DNA of 36,053 nt from Ignavibacteriales bacterium. Lineage in GTDB: Bacteria > Bacteroidota > Ignavibacteria > UBA10030. Every line of letters begins with the position of its first letter. Position 1 is the stretch's first letter. The position numbers and the translations under genes were made by a program. The stretch covers positions 1-36,053 of the forward strand of contig JACQPT010000110.1 in the NCBI GenBank assembly GCA_016207415.1, in the 5' to 3' direction. Under the pieces are notes generated by a model that was not told where the DNA came from, made no database searches, and was given only the letters and a program-made list of their open reading frames with translations. Shown in pieces: positions 22,953 to 32,088 of the stretch.

Positions 22953-24134
22953 TTAGTCTCTACCCCTCTTTCGTTCTTCACGTTTCGGCTGATTCCCACG
23001 ATTTCCTTCCCGGCTTTGAGGCTGGCGGCTCGCCGGGGTTTGCCGTTCGACCCTTGGAGACGGAAGCTGAGGGCGTTGGTACTGAGGTGTACTCTCCCGC
23101 CGAAGTTCTTTTTGATCGCGTTGAGGATTCATGCGCCGTTGGTCGACGCGGGGGTCTGTCCGTCCTTGCGGCGTAACCTCATTCCGTTGTTCACGGGATT
23201 CCATCCCATCCTTGAGCCTATCTTGTTCACGTTTTCCACGGTCGATCGGTCGACGGCCGCTCTCGGAAGGTCTCGAGCCTTGTTCGGATTCTCTCGATGG
23301 ACGGTTGATACGATTGATATCGAGCGTCGTGCGGCGGTCTGCCCGGCGGGCATCGATTCGCACGTCACGTTCCTGCTCCATTTCCGTCCTGTTCGGCCGG
23401 TAGACCTCGATGCGCTCCCGGGAACCGTCCCGCACGACTCGCTCAACTGAACGGTCTCGCACATCTGCGATTTCCATCCGGCTGATGCGCGTTCTCCCGC
23501 GACGCTCGATGAATTCACGGTCAACTCCACGGTTGATGATGCGGTCACGGTCGACTTCATAACCTCCGGCGGATCTCGTTGTTCGAATCAGCCTGCGCGT
23601 GCTCCCTGCGTCAACGACGTGTCTTGTTATCGTCGGCGCACCGAAGTACTGGCAATGAATGAAACTCCAGTAATGGACGGGAGCGACCCATCGAGTTGTG
23701 AATCGTATCCCGATCGAAATGCTGAAGTGCGCGTACGGCGGTAGAGGAGCCCATCCGATGTAATCATCGTTGTACCTCCATTCCACCCAGGCTGGACCCC
23801 AAACGTCGTCGGGAATCCAAATCCATCCATAGAAATCATCATAGTACCATCGGCCGTAATGGTAGACAGCCCAGCCGAATGGTTCATGCGAAACCCAATA
23901 CCAACCATGGTCCGTCCACGCCCATCGGCCGTACATATAAGGGCGCCAACCCAACCTCACGCGCAAGGGGCGCCAGGCATAAACACCGCTTTCGATTTCG
24001 ATCCATTCACCATGAGGGCCAAGTGAAGAGTAGAAAAAAGCCACTCGTCCCCCGTGATACATCGAAGTACCATGGCCGCGTGAGTTTTCCGCCGTTATCA
24101 CAATCAATCCAATGATAAAAATGAGCCTTTTCAT
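22953..24134 (-). CDS. Secreted DUF6600-type W/Y-rich protein
   Basis: A 393-residue exported protein. A signal peptide (MKRLIFIIGLIVITAENSRG) starts at the ATG at 24134, chosen over an in-frame start at 24293 because AGGTGG lies just upstream and the extension shows no signal. Residues about 40-180 are packed with W, Y and G, with the repeated pattern YGRWAWTDHGWYWVSHEPFGWAVYHYGRW-like blocks characteristic of the DUF6600 family. The last 170 residues are Arg/Glu/Gln-rich low-complexity sequence with 'DRRT' and 'REQ' repeats, probably extended. Function unknown; envelope or surface role is likely. It has its own terminator and a candidate promoter at 24242-24271. Confidence 0.85.
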   Translation of the reverse strand: MKRLIFIIGLIVITAENSRGHGTSMYHGGRVAFFYSSLGPHGEWIEIESGVYAWRPLRVRLGWRPYMYGRWAWTDHGWYWVSHEPFGWAVYHYGRWYYDDFYGWIWIPDDVWGPAWVEWRYNDDYIGWAPLPPYAHFSISIGIRFTTRWVAPVHYWSFIHCQYFGAPTITRHVVDAGSTRRLIRTTRSAGGYEVDRDRIINRGVDREFIERRGRTRISRMEIADVRDRSVERVVRDGSRERIEVYRPNRTEMEQERDVRIDARRADRRTTLDINRINRPSRESEQGSRPSESGRRPIDRGKREQDRLKDGMESREQRNEVTPQGRTDPRVDQRRMNPQRDQKELRRESTPQYQRPQLPSPRVERQTPASRQPQSREGNRGNQPKREERKRGRD

Positions 24135-24241
24135 AGTCCACCTCATGTGCAATGCTGACAGAGGAGTGTCAACGTTCGTGCCATCCTGGGGTATTCTCGC
24201 CTGCGCTGGAAGTGAAGGAAAACGACCGTATCCCGTTCCCA

Positions 24242-24271
24242 ATAGTATCCAATTGTGTGAAATTCTGTCCA
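24242..24271 (-). promoter_or_regulatory. Candidate promoter of the DUF6600 gene
   Basis: Minus-strand -35 TGGACA (24271-24266), 18-bp spacer, -10 TACTAT (24247-24242), giving a leader of about 100 nucleotides. The rest of the 253-base gap to the plus-strand gene at 24388 shows no gene or strong hairpin. Confidence 0.45.
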
Positions 24272-24387
24272 GTGTCCTTGATTCAATAAGCAAAAATATT
24301 CATCTTGGCGAAAGTCCTGTAGGCCTCGCCAAAAGGCCTTTGCACACCAGCGATTCCCATCAGTAACCGACAAAGCACAGGGATCTT

Positions 24388-25059
24388 ATGTTAACGACAT
24401 CAACGATGCGAATTCGGGCAAACTTTCGGGAGAACATCCTTTTGAGGATTCTGGCTGTCGGTTACCCCCTCGTGTGGATCATTACGGCAATACGGCCTGT
24501 GTATCCTTCCGATTGGCTCCTGGAAAATATTCTCGTTGTCCTTTTTGTTCCCGGTTTAGTTGCAACATATAAAAGATTTCCGCTTTCCGACCTTTCCTAC
24601 CTTTGCGTTGCGGTGTTCATGACCCTCCATGCGATCGGTGCTCATTATACGTATGCAGAGACTCCCATCGGATACTGGATGCAAGATTGGTTTCGTCTGG
24701 AACGGAATCATTATGACCGCGTAGTGCATTTTTCGTTCGGCTTACTGATGGCGTATCCTGTGAGAGAAGTCTTCCTTCGCGTTGCCCGTTCGAAGGGGTT
24801 CTTTGCCTACTATCTTCCGTTGGATGTCACGCTCGCCTTCAGCGCGGGTTATGAGATTATTGAAATGCTTGTAGCTGTTGTCGTCAGCCCGGAGGCGGGA
24901 ACCGCGTATTTGGGAACGCAGGGAGATGTCTGGGACGCGCAGAAGGATATGGGTTTGGCGGCGCTAGGGGCCGTCATTTGCATGGCGGCAACAGCCGTGA
25001 TCCGGACGGTGCGGAAGAAGCCCCACGTTCCGGAATTCGAAACCGCAGATGAGTTGTGA
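24388..25059 (+). CDS. DUF2238 (YjdF-like) integral membrane protein
   Basis: A 223-residue inner-membrane protein with about six hydrophobic segments. The HFSFGLLMAYPVREV stretch, preceded by NHYDRVV, and GYEIIEMLVAVV match the DUF2238 (E. coli YjdF) family. The conserved RNHYDR and E-x-x-E residues suggest a polar intramembrane site, but no activity is established. The ATG is preceded by AGGGA. guaA begins 48 bases after its stop with its own promoter, so they are not necessarily cotranscribed. Confidence 0.88.
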   Translation: MLTTSTMRIRANFRENILLRILAVGYPLVWIITAIRPVYPSDWLLENILVVLFVPGLVATYKRFPLSDLSYLCVAVFMTLHAIGAHYTYAETPIGYWMQDWFRLERNHYDRVVHFSFGLLMAYPVREVFLRVARSKGFFAYYLPLDVTLAFSAGYEIIEMLVAVVVSPEAGTAYLGTQGDVWDAQKDMGLAALGAVICMAATAVIRTVRKKPHVPEFETADEL

Positions 25060-25073
25060 CTGAAGCCGCGCTC

Positions 25074-25102
25074 TTGGAAGCGCTGTGACTTTTTTCTATA
25101 TT
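25074..25102 (+). promoter_or_regulatory. guaA promoter giving a leaderless transcript
   Basis: -35 TTGGAA (25074-25079), 17-bp spacer, -10 TATATT (25097-25102). Only five bases separate the -10 box from the ATG at 25108, so transcription should begin at or within the start codon. No Shine-Dalgarno is present. Confidence 0.65.
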
Positions 25103-25107
25103 TCTGT

Positions 25108-26652
25108 ATGCAACATCCGGAGCTTCTTCTTGTTCTCGATTTTGGCTCTCAATACACACAGCTCATTGCGCGAAGAATCCGTGAGCTTGGCGTCTATTCG
25201 GAAATTCATCCGTTTCATCTCAGCATAGAAAGAATCCGCCAGCTCAACCCGGTCGGTATCATTCTGTCGGGCGGACCGTCAAGCGTTTACGAACGTGACG
25301 CACCGAAGCCTTCGGAAAAAATCTACAGCATCGGTGTGCCTGTGCTGGGCATTTGCTACGGACTCCAGCTCATTGCCGACCAGCTTGGCGGCAAAGTCGC
25401 TGCCTCCACTCGGAGGGAATATGGAAAAGCGTTCCTGCATATCGATAACAGGGACGACCTTTTTTCCGGATTGGACGGGTCCACTTCGGTCTGGATGAGT
25501 CACGGCGACTCGTTGAGTCAAATCCCGCCCGATTTTGAGCCGATAGCACACAGCGAGAATGCACCAATTTGCGCAATTCGCAACCCCGGCCGAAAAATCT
25601 ATGGCGTCCAATTTCACCCGGAAGTCGTCCATACACCGGACGGCAGTAAGATACTTTCCAACTTCGTCTTCAAGATTTGCAAAGCCCATGGCAGTTGGAC
25701 TCCTGAATCCTTTGTCAAGCAAGCGACACAGGAAATCAAAGGCCGTGCGGGAAGGTCGAATGTCTTGTGCGCTTTGAGCGGCGGCGTGGACTCGTCTGTC
25801 CTCGCCGTCCTTTTACACAAGGCACTCGGCCAACAGCTGTATTGCCTGCACATCGACAACGGCCTGATGAGGAAGAACGAAAGTCGGGAAGTGGTGCGCA
25901 TGTTCGAGGAAAATTTTCGCATGAACCTTGCCTCGGTCGATGCAACGGACATCTTTCTCAGCCGTTTGAAGGGCGTCGTCCATCCGGAAGAAAAGAGGAG
26001 AATCATTGGCCGGACGTTTATTGAAATTTTTGAAGCTGAAGCGAAAAAACTTGAAGGTTCGGTGGAATTTCTTGCGCAAGGGACTCTCTATCCCGATGTG
26101 ATTGAATCTGTTTCGACGAAAGGGCCATCGAAGACCATCAAGACTCATCATAATGTTGGTGGATTACCCGGCAGCATGCGATTTCAACTGATCGAGCCGT
26201 TTCGCGAACTTTTCAAGGACGAAGTTCGTAAGATAGGCCTGATTTTGGGCGTCCCGGAGGAATTTATTCGACGGCATCCGTTTCCCGGCCCGGGACTTGC
26301 TGTGAGAGTGCTGGGAGAAATCACGAAAGAGAAACTTGAACTTTTGCGCGATGCGGACGACGTCTTTATCCAGGAACTCAACAGGGCGAACCTGTATGAT
26401 GAAATCTGGCAGGCTTTTGTCGTCCTGCTCCCGATCCAGTCCGTGGGGGTGATGGGAGATGGACGTACCTACGAATACACAGCAGCACTCCGGGCTGTTA
26501 CGAGCATCGACGGCATGACAGCGGATTGGGCAAGAATTCCACCGGACATCCTGGCGAGGGTCTCCAGTCGGATCACGAATGAGCTTAAGGGCATCAATCG
26601 CGTCGTGTATGATGTGAGTTCCAAACCCCCTGCAACCATCGAGTGGGAATAA
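25108..26652 (+). CDS. guaA: GMP synthase (glutamine-hydrolysing)
   Basis: Converts XMP to GMP using ATP and glutamine, the last step of guanine nucleotide synthesis. The 514-residue protein has a class-I glutamine amidotransferase domain, catalytic triad C83 (GICYGLQ), H170 and E172 (QFHPE), followed by the ATP-pyrophosphatase domain with the PP-loop SGGVDS (224-229) and the C-terminal dimer domain ending in IEWE. Length is normal. The ATG lies five bases after the -10 box, so translation may be leaderless. No guanine riboswitch is visible upstream. Confidence 0.98.
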   Translation: MQHPELLLVLDFGSQYTQLIARRIRELGVYSEIHPFHLSIERIRQLNPVGIILSGGPSSVYERDAPKPSEKIYSIGVPVLGICYGLQLIADQLGGKVAASTRREYGKAFLHIDNRDDLFSGLDGSTSVWMSHGDSLSQIPPDFEPIAHSENAPICAIRNPGRKIYGVQFHPEVVHTPDGSKILSNFVFKICKAHGSWTPESFVKQATQEIKGRAGRSNVLCALSGGVDSSVLAVLLHKALGQQLYCLHIDNGLMRKNESREVVRMFEENFRMNLASVDATDIFLSRLKGVVHPEEKRRIIGRTFIEIFEAEAKKLEGSVEFLAQGTLYPDVIESVSTKGPSKTIKTHHNVGGLPGSMRFQLIEPFRELFKDEVRKIGLILGVPEEFIRRHPFPGPGLAVRVLGEITKEKLELLRDADDVFIQELNRANLYDEIWQAFVVLLPIQSVGVMGDGRTYEYTAALRAVTSIDGMTADWARIPPDILARVSSRITNELKGINRVVYDVSSKPPATIEWE

Positions 26653-26707
26653 GCCCGCCGATTGCGATCAGGCCCAACATCTTTACCACAAAAGACTTTC
26701 ATCCTGT

Positions 26708-27427
26708 ATGATCGAACTTCATAACGTTACAAAAAGATTTGGGAGTTTCACCGCAGTCAATGACCTCTCGCTGAAGGTCGAGAGAGGGGAATTCTTCGGA
26801 TTTCTCGGACCGAACGGGGCGGGGAAGACAACAACGATCAAGATGATCGCAGGCCTCTTCTCGCCGACGAACGGTGAAATTGTGGTGAACGGGTTTAACG
26901 TCGTCAGCCAGCACATTGAGGCAAAGCAGACTATCGCCTATGTTCCCGACCAGCCGTTTCTGTACGATAAGCTGACGGGGCGGGAATTTCTGTACTTTGT
27001 CGGCGGTCTGTACAAAATCGGGAAGGAAAAACTGGCCCAAGTGATTGCGGAACTGATAGAGCATTTTGAGATCGGCGACTGGGTGGATAAGAGGACGGAG
27101 GATTATTCCCAGGGAATGCGTCAGCGCATTACGATTGCAGCTGCACTGCTGCATGAACCGAAGACGATTATTATTGACGAGCCGATGATCGGGCTTGACC
27201 CGCGGAGCGCCAAGATTGTCAAGGATACGCTCCTGGAGCAGGCGCACAAGGGCGTCTCGCTTTTCATGTCCACCCACAGCCTGCCGGTCGCAGAAGAGCT
27301 ATGCGACAGAATCGGCATTGTAAAAAACGGAAGGCTGATTTTCTGCGATACACAGGACAAGCTGCAAGTTTACAAAAAACAATACGACGGCAAGTTTGAA
27401 TCAGTTTTTCTGGAGCTGACCAAGTAG
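26708..27427 (+). CDS. ABC transporter ATP-binding protein
   Basis: The 239-residue ATPase subunit of an ABC exporter. Walker A is GPNGAGKTT (34-42), the signature is YSQGMRQR (133-140, a common variant of LSGGQ), Walker B is IIIDEP (154-159) and the H-loop lies in MSTHSL. The closest general type is the ABC-2 exporter ATPase with a single nucleotide-binding domain. It is followed six bases later by a permease with 12 or more membrane segments, so the pair probably forms one transporter. Cargo is not predictable. Confidence 0.97.
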   Translation: MIELHNVTKRFGSFTAVNDLSLKVERGEFFGFLGPNGAGKTTTIKMIAGLFSPTNGEIVVNGFNVVSQHIEAKQTIAYVPDQPFLYDKLTGREFLYFVGGLYKIGKEKLAQVIAELIEHFEIGDWVDKRTEDYSQGMRQRITIAAALLHEPKTIIIDEPMIGLDPRSAKIVKDTLLEQAHKGVSLFMSTHSLPVAEELCDRIGIVKNGRLIFCDTQDKLQVYKKQYDGKFESVFLELTK

Positions 27428-27433
27428 GAACCG

Positions 27434-29137
27434 ATGAGAGAGCTTTTGCACGTATTGAAATACAAGCTGATTGCGTTCATCAAAGGGACATTTGATTTCC
27501 GGTTTGTCATCGTGGCGCGCGGTCTCGGGTCGCTCCTCGTGTTCGGCGGATTCGCCGTCGGCGCTTATATGTTGTCGTATGAAATCACCAGGTATGTGCT
27601 TGAAAATACCCGAACCGGTTTGTATCTCTACCACCGTTTCATCTCCATGATCTTGTTCGTCTTTTTTGTGGCAGTGAACCTCGGGAACATTATCGTTTCG
27701 TATGCCACCCTTTACAAATCATCCGAAGTGTATTACTTCTTTACGAAGCCGCTCTCCCACACCAACATTTTTGTCCTCAAATTCTTTGACAATTTCTTTT
27801 ACAGTTCCACCACACTCTTCCTGGTGGCCTTCATGGTGTTGTGGGGTTACGGCAATTACTTCGGATATCCCTGGTATTTCTTTGCGAGTGTCATGGTTTT
27901 TGTTCTCGTGCCTTTTATGTTTCTTTCGGCATGCATTGCTGTGCTGGTTCTCATGGCTATTATGAAGGTGACCAGCCGTCTGGGCTTTCGCAAGGTCATG
28001 GCGTTGTTGTTTACCGTCTATTTTAGCTTTATTTATGTGTTCTTCCGGCTTTCGAATCCCATCAAGCTGGTGGAAGAAGTGAACAGGTACTACCCAAACG
28101 TTGACCAGTATCTTTCACAGCTCACGCCCGGGTTCCTCAGCTACATGCCCAATCACTGGGTCTCCGAGTTTCTCTTTTTTGTTGCACAGGGCGATGTTTC
28201 CCGTGCATTGCCGTTTGCCGGAATTGTCTTTGGCGTTGCGCTGGCGGCCTTTGTGGTGGCACTTCTGGTTGCAAACAAGTTCTATTACCGGAGCTGGCTC
28301 GTGTCTCTGGAAGTCCATGCGTCAAAAAGCACACCGTACTCCGTGAACCGCCCGGGCCTTTTTGATTTCAGAAAGAAGTCGATGTTCAGTCCGCAAACCG
28401 AGGCGCTTCTCAAGAAGGAATACTTTTCCTTTATCCGCGAGCCGAGCCAGTGGATTCACTTGCTCGTGATGGCCATCCTGACGTGCATCTTTGTCTTGAG
28501 CATCGGAAATCTCAACCTCCGGCTGCGCGTGACGGAAATCCAGCTGATCACATATCTCGTCTTGTTTGCGTTCGGCGGATTTCTCTCGTGCTCGCTGGCG
28601 TTGCGATTCGTGTTTCCCATGATCAGCCTCGAAGGAAACGCCTTCTGGTCGTTGTTAAGTGCGCCGGTCGACCGCCAGAAACTGTATTTCATCAAATTTG
28701 CCGTAGGTTTTGTCGTTGTCGGCGCGCTTGCTGAGTTCGTGGCAATTGCGGTCAATTTGCCGTTTGTGCGCCTTACCGCTCGGTTTCCACTACTCCTCTA
28801 TTTTGGTATCTTCGCTGCTTTTTGGATGTCCTTGTGCATCGTTGCCGTCAACCTCGGCTTCGGCGGCTATTTCCCGAGCTTTCAGGAAAAAAATCCGATT
28901 CGCGTCGCATCGACCCAGGGAGCGACACTGACCTTCCTCATCTCCCTTGTGTATCTGATCACGCTCGTTGCGATTTTCATCCTGCCTCTGACACGCTATT
29001 TTGAGTCTCTGTTTGTCTTTCGGCCTTTTAATCTCTCGAGCATTGTCCAACCAGGTACGCTCCTCGCCGTTGTTTCGTCGGCGTTGGCGGGTTTTTCGAT
29101 GTATGTGGGCATGAGGTCGCTGCAGAGGGATTTCTGA
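27434..29137 (+). CDS. ABC exporter membrane subunit
   Basis: A 567-residue inner-membrane protein with about twelve hydrophobic segments spread over the whole length, no signal peptide, and soluble linkers near residues 195-240 and 290-325. It has no strong similarity visible to the classic ABC-2 motif set, but the length, topology and immediate pairing with the ATPase gene fit a large exporter permease (ABC-2-like). The ATG has AGGAA upstream. The pair is unlikely to be an importer because no binding-protein gene follows directly. Substrate unknown. Confidence 0.85.
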   Translation: MRELLHVLKYKLIAFIKGTFDFRFVIVARGLGSLLVFGGFAVGAYMLSYEITRYVLENTRTGLYLYHRFISMILFVFFVAVNLGNIIVSYATLYKSSEVYYFFTKPLSHTNIFVLKFFDNFFYSSTTLFLVAFMVLWGYGNYFGYPWYFFASVMVFVLVPFMFLSACIAVLVLMAIMKVTSRLGFRKVMALLFTVYFSFIYVFFRLSNPIKLVEEVNRYYPNVDQYLSQLTPGFLSYMPNHWVSEFLFFVAQGDVSRALPFAGIVFGVALAAFVVALLVANKFYYRSWLVSLEVHASKSTPYSVNRPGLFDFRKKSMFSPQTEALLKKEYFSFIREPSQWIHLLVMAILTCIFVLSIGNLNLRLRVTEIQLITYLVLFAFGGFLSCSLALRFVFPMISLEGNAFWSLLSAPVDRQKLYFIKFAVGFVVVGALAEFVAIAVNLPFVRLTARFPLLLYFGIFAAFWMSLCIVAVNLGFGGYFPSFQEKNPIRVASTQGATLTFLISLVYLITLVAIFILPLTRYFESLFVFRPFNLSSIVQPGTLLAVVSSALAGFSMYVGMRSLQRDF

Positions 29138-29166
29138 TTGCAAATGAAGCGGTGATGTGCTAATTT
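29138..29166 (+). promoter_or_regulatory. Candidate promoter upstream of the TPR gene
   Basis: -35 TTGCAA (29138-29143), 17-bp spacer, -10 TAATTT (29161-29166). The ATG at 29176 is nine bases further, so the leader would be only about three nucleotides and no Shine-Dalgarno is present. Confidence 0.45.
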
Positions 29167-29175
29167 TCTTTCGCA

Positions 29176-30072
29176 ATGGATGAGCCGACCATACATGGTT
29201 TACTCGAACAGGCGCGTTCTTACGCCGAAGACGGCAAATTGCTTCATGCAACGCAGATCTATCATCGACTCACGACGGCCGCACCACATGTGGAGGCCGC
29301 GTGGATTGAACTCTCCAAGGCATATGTTGAACTGAAGCGGTTCGATGTGGCGGAACGGATATTGCAGGAAGCCCTAAAAACCGCATCCGACCCTGCTGAA
29401 CCCTACTACCTCCTTGGTACTCTTCACCTCAAAACGGAGAATTTCACTGCAGCCCTGGAGTATTTTCGGAAACTTTTGGAAGGTGAGGAGAGCCTCTCGC
29501 GGACGCTACGGGCTCATCTTCATTTCAATCTCGGGCTCGCGTACTGGGGAAAAGAGAACTGGACGCTTTCGGAATTGCATTTCCGAAAGGTTCGTGAGCT
29601 CAACCCAAATTTTCCGAGGATCAGCGAATCCATTGCGGAGCTGCTACTTCGACGCGGCGCCGTGATTGAGGCGATTAAGGTGCTGAAGAGAGGGTTGCTG
29701 ACCGAACCCTATAGCTGGATTGGCCATTATCTTCTGGGGATCGCGTTCACACGTTCCAAGGAATGGCAAAAAGCCCTCGACGAATTCACGGCGGCTATTG
29801 AAATGGACCCAAGCGAACCCCGAGCATGGCAGATGTGTGGGGAGGTCCTTATCACACTACGGCAACTGGACCAAGCAGAGAATTATCTCCGAAAGGCACT
29901 TGAACTCAATCCTTCACTCGCCGACGCATGTGCCGATTATGGCTTCGTCTTCCTGAAGCGTGGAGACCTTCGGAGAGCGAACGAATACTTCGAACAGGCG
30001 CTTCAACTGGAGCCCGGCAATCCCAAAGCCCAACAAGGAAAACGAGAGCTCAGATTCGAAAAGAAGCGCTAG
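29176..30072 (+). CDS. Tetratricopeptide-repeat protein
   Basis: A 298-residue soluble protein without a signal peptide, built from about seven or eight TPR-like helical pairs (for example PYYLLGTLHLKTENFTAALEYF, HYLLGIAFTRSKEWQKALDEF, ACADYGFVFLKRGDLRRANEYF). It should act as a scaffold. The next gene begins on the base right after its stop, so the two are translated together; the downstream protein also starts with TPR-like repeats. A candidate promoter gives a nearly leaderless message. Confidence 0.9.
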   Translation: MDEPTIHGLLEQARSYAEDGKLLHATQIYHRLTTAAPHVEAAWIELSKAYVELKRFDVAERILQEALKTASDPAEPYYLLGTLHLKTENFTAALEYFRKLLEGEESLSRTLRAHLHFNLGLAYWGKENWTLSELHFRKVRELNPNFPRISESIAELLLRRGAVIEAIKVLKRGLLTEPYSWIGHYLLGIAFTRSKEWQKALDEFTAAIEMDPSEPRAWQMCGEVLITLRQLDQAENYLRKALELNPSLADACADYGFVFLKRGDLRRANEYFEQALQLEPGNPKAQQGKRELRFEKKR

Positions 30073-32088
30073 ATGACCCCCCTGAGATTCTTTGTTCTTT
30101 TGTACGCTCTCGGCGCGTGCGCCGAAGTCCAGTCATTTGCAAAATCCTCTGAGAATCCCGACGACAGCGTGGCGTTCAGGCAAGACGTTGAGCGCCTGTT
30201 TGTCGACGCCATGAGGCATTTTACCGCAGGCCAATTCGACAGCGCCGCTTCATTGTTTGCCAGACATATCCGCGAATTTCCCCGGAGTCATAGGTCGACC
30301 GGTTGCTACATCATGGGGGCCAAAGCCTTTCATCGATTAGGAAGCTTCCGGGAATCCATCAAGCTGTTGAAAGACCTGATCGACCTCTATCCTGAATCGA
30401 AATACGTTGATGACGCACATTACACGCTTGGGCTGAATTTTTACCGGCTGGTGCGCTACGAAGATGCAGCCGAAGAGTTTCTCCAGGCGTATCAGCTGAC
30501 GGATGACCCGAGACTGCGGAACAGTTCTCTCGGCATGCTCGAAACCTTGACATCGGCTAAGCTGAGCGCGGCACAACTGCAACTGCTGCTCGGCGGTGTG
30601 TCGAGCGAGGAAGTGAGAGCCCTGGTTGACCTTCGCATTGCGGAGAAAGTGTACGCCTCAGGAGATGTTCGCTCAGCACAGGAAATGCTCAGGTCGATTG
30701 CCGCCAGAGCCGCGTCGATAAAGTATGTGGGTGACGCGATCACACTCCTTCAGAAATATGAGCAAGGAGGAATTGCAAGAATTGGCGTCGTTCTGCCGCT
30801 GATGCTCAAGGCGGAGAAATCCTCCGCGAAGGAACTGGGCATCGAGCTGCTCGACGGCATCCGCTTTGCCACAGACGAGCACAATCAAGAGTCGCTTCCC
30901 CGGGTGGAGCTTGACATCCGGGACAGTGAGCGTGACCCAAGCGTTGCTGCGCGGCAGGTAGCAGAGTTGTGCGGTGACGAGAAGGTCGTGTCGATTTTCG
31001 GCCCTGTCTTCAGCAACGAGGTATTTGCGAGCGCGGGGATAGCGAACGCGCGTGGGGTTCCACTCATTTCACCAACCGCTACCGCAAACGGGATTGCCGC
31101 CATCGGAGGCTTCGTTTTCCAGGCAAATCCCGACTACGAAGTCCGGGGAAGAGCGATGGCTCGGTATGCCGTTCAAACTCTCCATGACAGTACGTTCGCA
31201 GTCCTCTCACCCGTGGAGCCTCCCGGGAAGCTGATGGCGGATGCGTTTATTGATGAAGTCATGTTGTTGGGAGCAAGGATCGTGGATGTCCAATGGTATC
31301 CGGCGGGAGCGACGGACCTTCGCATGCAACTTGAATCAATGCGCAAAAAGGCACTTGAAGCTTCCGCGGTGCCCTACATCGATTTTTCGAACAACATCAA
31401 GCATAGTGATGTGAACAGAATGGTTGCTATGGGAATTTCTCAGCGAATGTTGGACTCGTTGATGGAAGTCGGGGGCGTAGCACCCGTGGACCTTTTGTTC
31501 GGCAGGAACGGAAAACTAATGGCGGACTCGCTTGGCCTGGAAACTCAGAAGCCTCTTATCCGAGCGGATAGCCTTGGCTTACCTGTCGAAAACATTCAAG
31601 CGATCTTTGTTCCGATTTCAAGCTCGGAGGAAATCGGCGTCGTTGGTTCACAGCTCAAACTTTTTAATTTCCGCACGCAGGTCCTCGGGACTGGCGAATG
31701 GCAGGATCCAGCCGAGCTAGACCAGCATCGCCAGTACGTCGACGGCGTGATCTTTTCGACGGATTCGGACTGGGATGAGAAGGATCCGGTTTTCAAGCTC
31801 TTCATAGCGAAGTTCCAGAAAGCGGAGAAGAGAAAGCCGACAAGGAACACGTTGTACGGATACGATGCCATGAAGCTTCTCCTGAAGGTCATACAGCTAG
31901 GGGCAACACATCGAAATGAAATCGCCGCCAACCTGGCTGCAATCCAGGATTTTCCGGGGATTCATTCGAAGGTTTCCTTTGGGGAAAGGCGCGTGAACTC
32001 TTTCCTCGCTGTCCTTCAATTCAAAAACCGGATGGTCAAAAGGCTCGGTGACGTGGATGTCTCTCTGCGTCCCTCAAACACTCCATGA
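30073..32088 (+). CDS. TPR plus periplasmic-binding-fold (type 1) protein
   Basis: A 671-residue exported protein. After an N-terminal signal segment (MTPLRFFVLLYALGACAEV; C16 could be lipidated in the weak lipobox LGAC), residues about 35-230 form TPR-like repeats (YTLGLNFYRLVRYEDAAEEF, SREDV-like). From about 235 to 660 lies a LivJ/type-1 periplasmic-binding domain: IGVVLPLMLKAEKSSAKELGIELLDGIRFA, FGPVFSNEVFASAGIANARGVPLISPTA and GYDAMKLLLKVIQLG are typical. The TPR-plus-binding-fold arrangement recalls LpoA, an activator of penicillin-binding protein, and other ligand-sensing lipoproteins; no direct evidence identifies the ligand. It overlaps radC by four bases. Confidence 0.85.
   Translation: MTPLRFFVLLYALGACAEVQSFAKSSENPDDSVAFRQDVERLFVDAMRHFTAGQFDSAASLFARHIREFPRSHRSTGCYIMGAKAFHRLGSFRESIKLLKDLIDLYPESKYVDDAHYTLGLNFYRLVRYEDAAEEFLQAYQLTDDPRLRNSSLGMLETLTSAKLSAAQLQLLLGGVSSEEVRALVDLRIAEKVYASGDVRSAQEMLRSIAARAASIKYVGDAITLLQKYEQGGIARIGVVLPLMLKAEKSSAKELGIELLDGIRFATDEHNQESLPRVELDIRDSERDPSVAARQVAELCGDEKVVSIFGPVFSNEVFASAGIANARGVPLISPTATANGIAAIGGFVFQANPDYEVRGRAMARYAVQTLHDSTFAVLSPVEPPGKLMADAFIDEVMLLGARIVDVQWYPAGATDLRMQLESMRKKALEASAVPYIDFSNNIKHSDVNRMVAMGISQRMLDSLMEVGGVAPVDLLFGRNGKLMADSLGLETQKPLIRADSLGLPVENIQAIFVPISSSEEIGVVGSQLKLFNFRTQVLGTGEWQDPAELDQHRQYVDGVIFSTDSDWDEKDPVFKLFIAKFQKAEKRKPTRNTLYGYDAMKLLLKVIQLGATHRNEIAANLAAIQDFPGIHSKVSFGERRVNSFLAVLQFKNRMVKRLGDVDVSLRPSNTP

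Noticed and set aside
22953-23450. Plus-strand frames over the 3' part of the DUF6600 gene
   Set aside because: They are mirrors of the Arg/Glu-rich low-complexity tail; the minus strand has signal peptide, aromatic repeats and a terminator.
24143-24373. 76-residue minus-strand frame upstream of the DUF6600 gene
   Set aside because: It covers the promoter region, has no ribosome binding site and no similarity.
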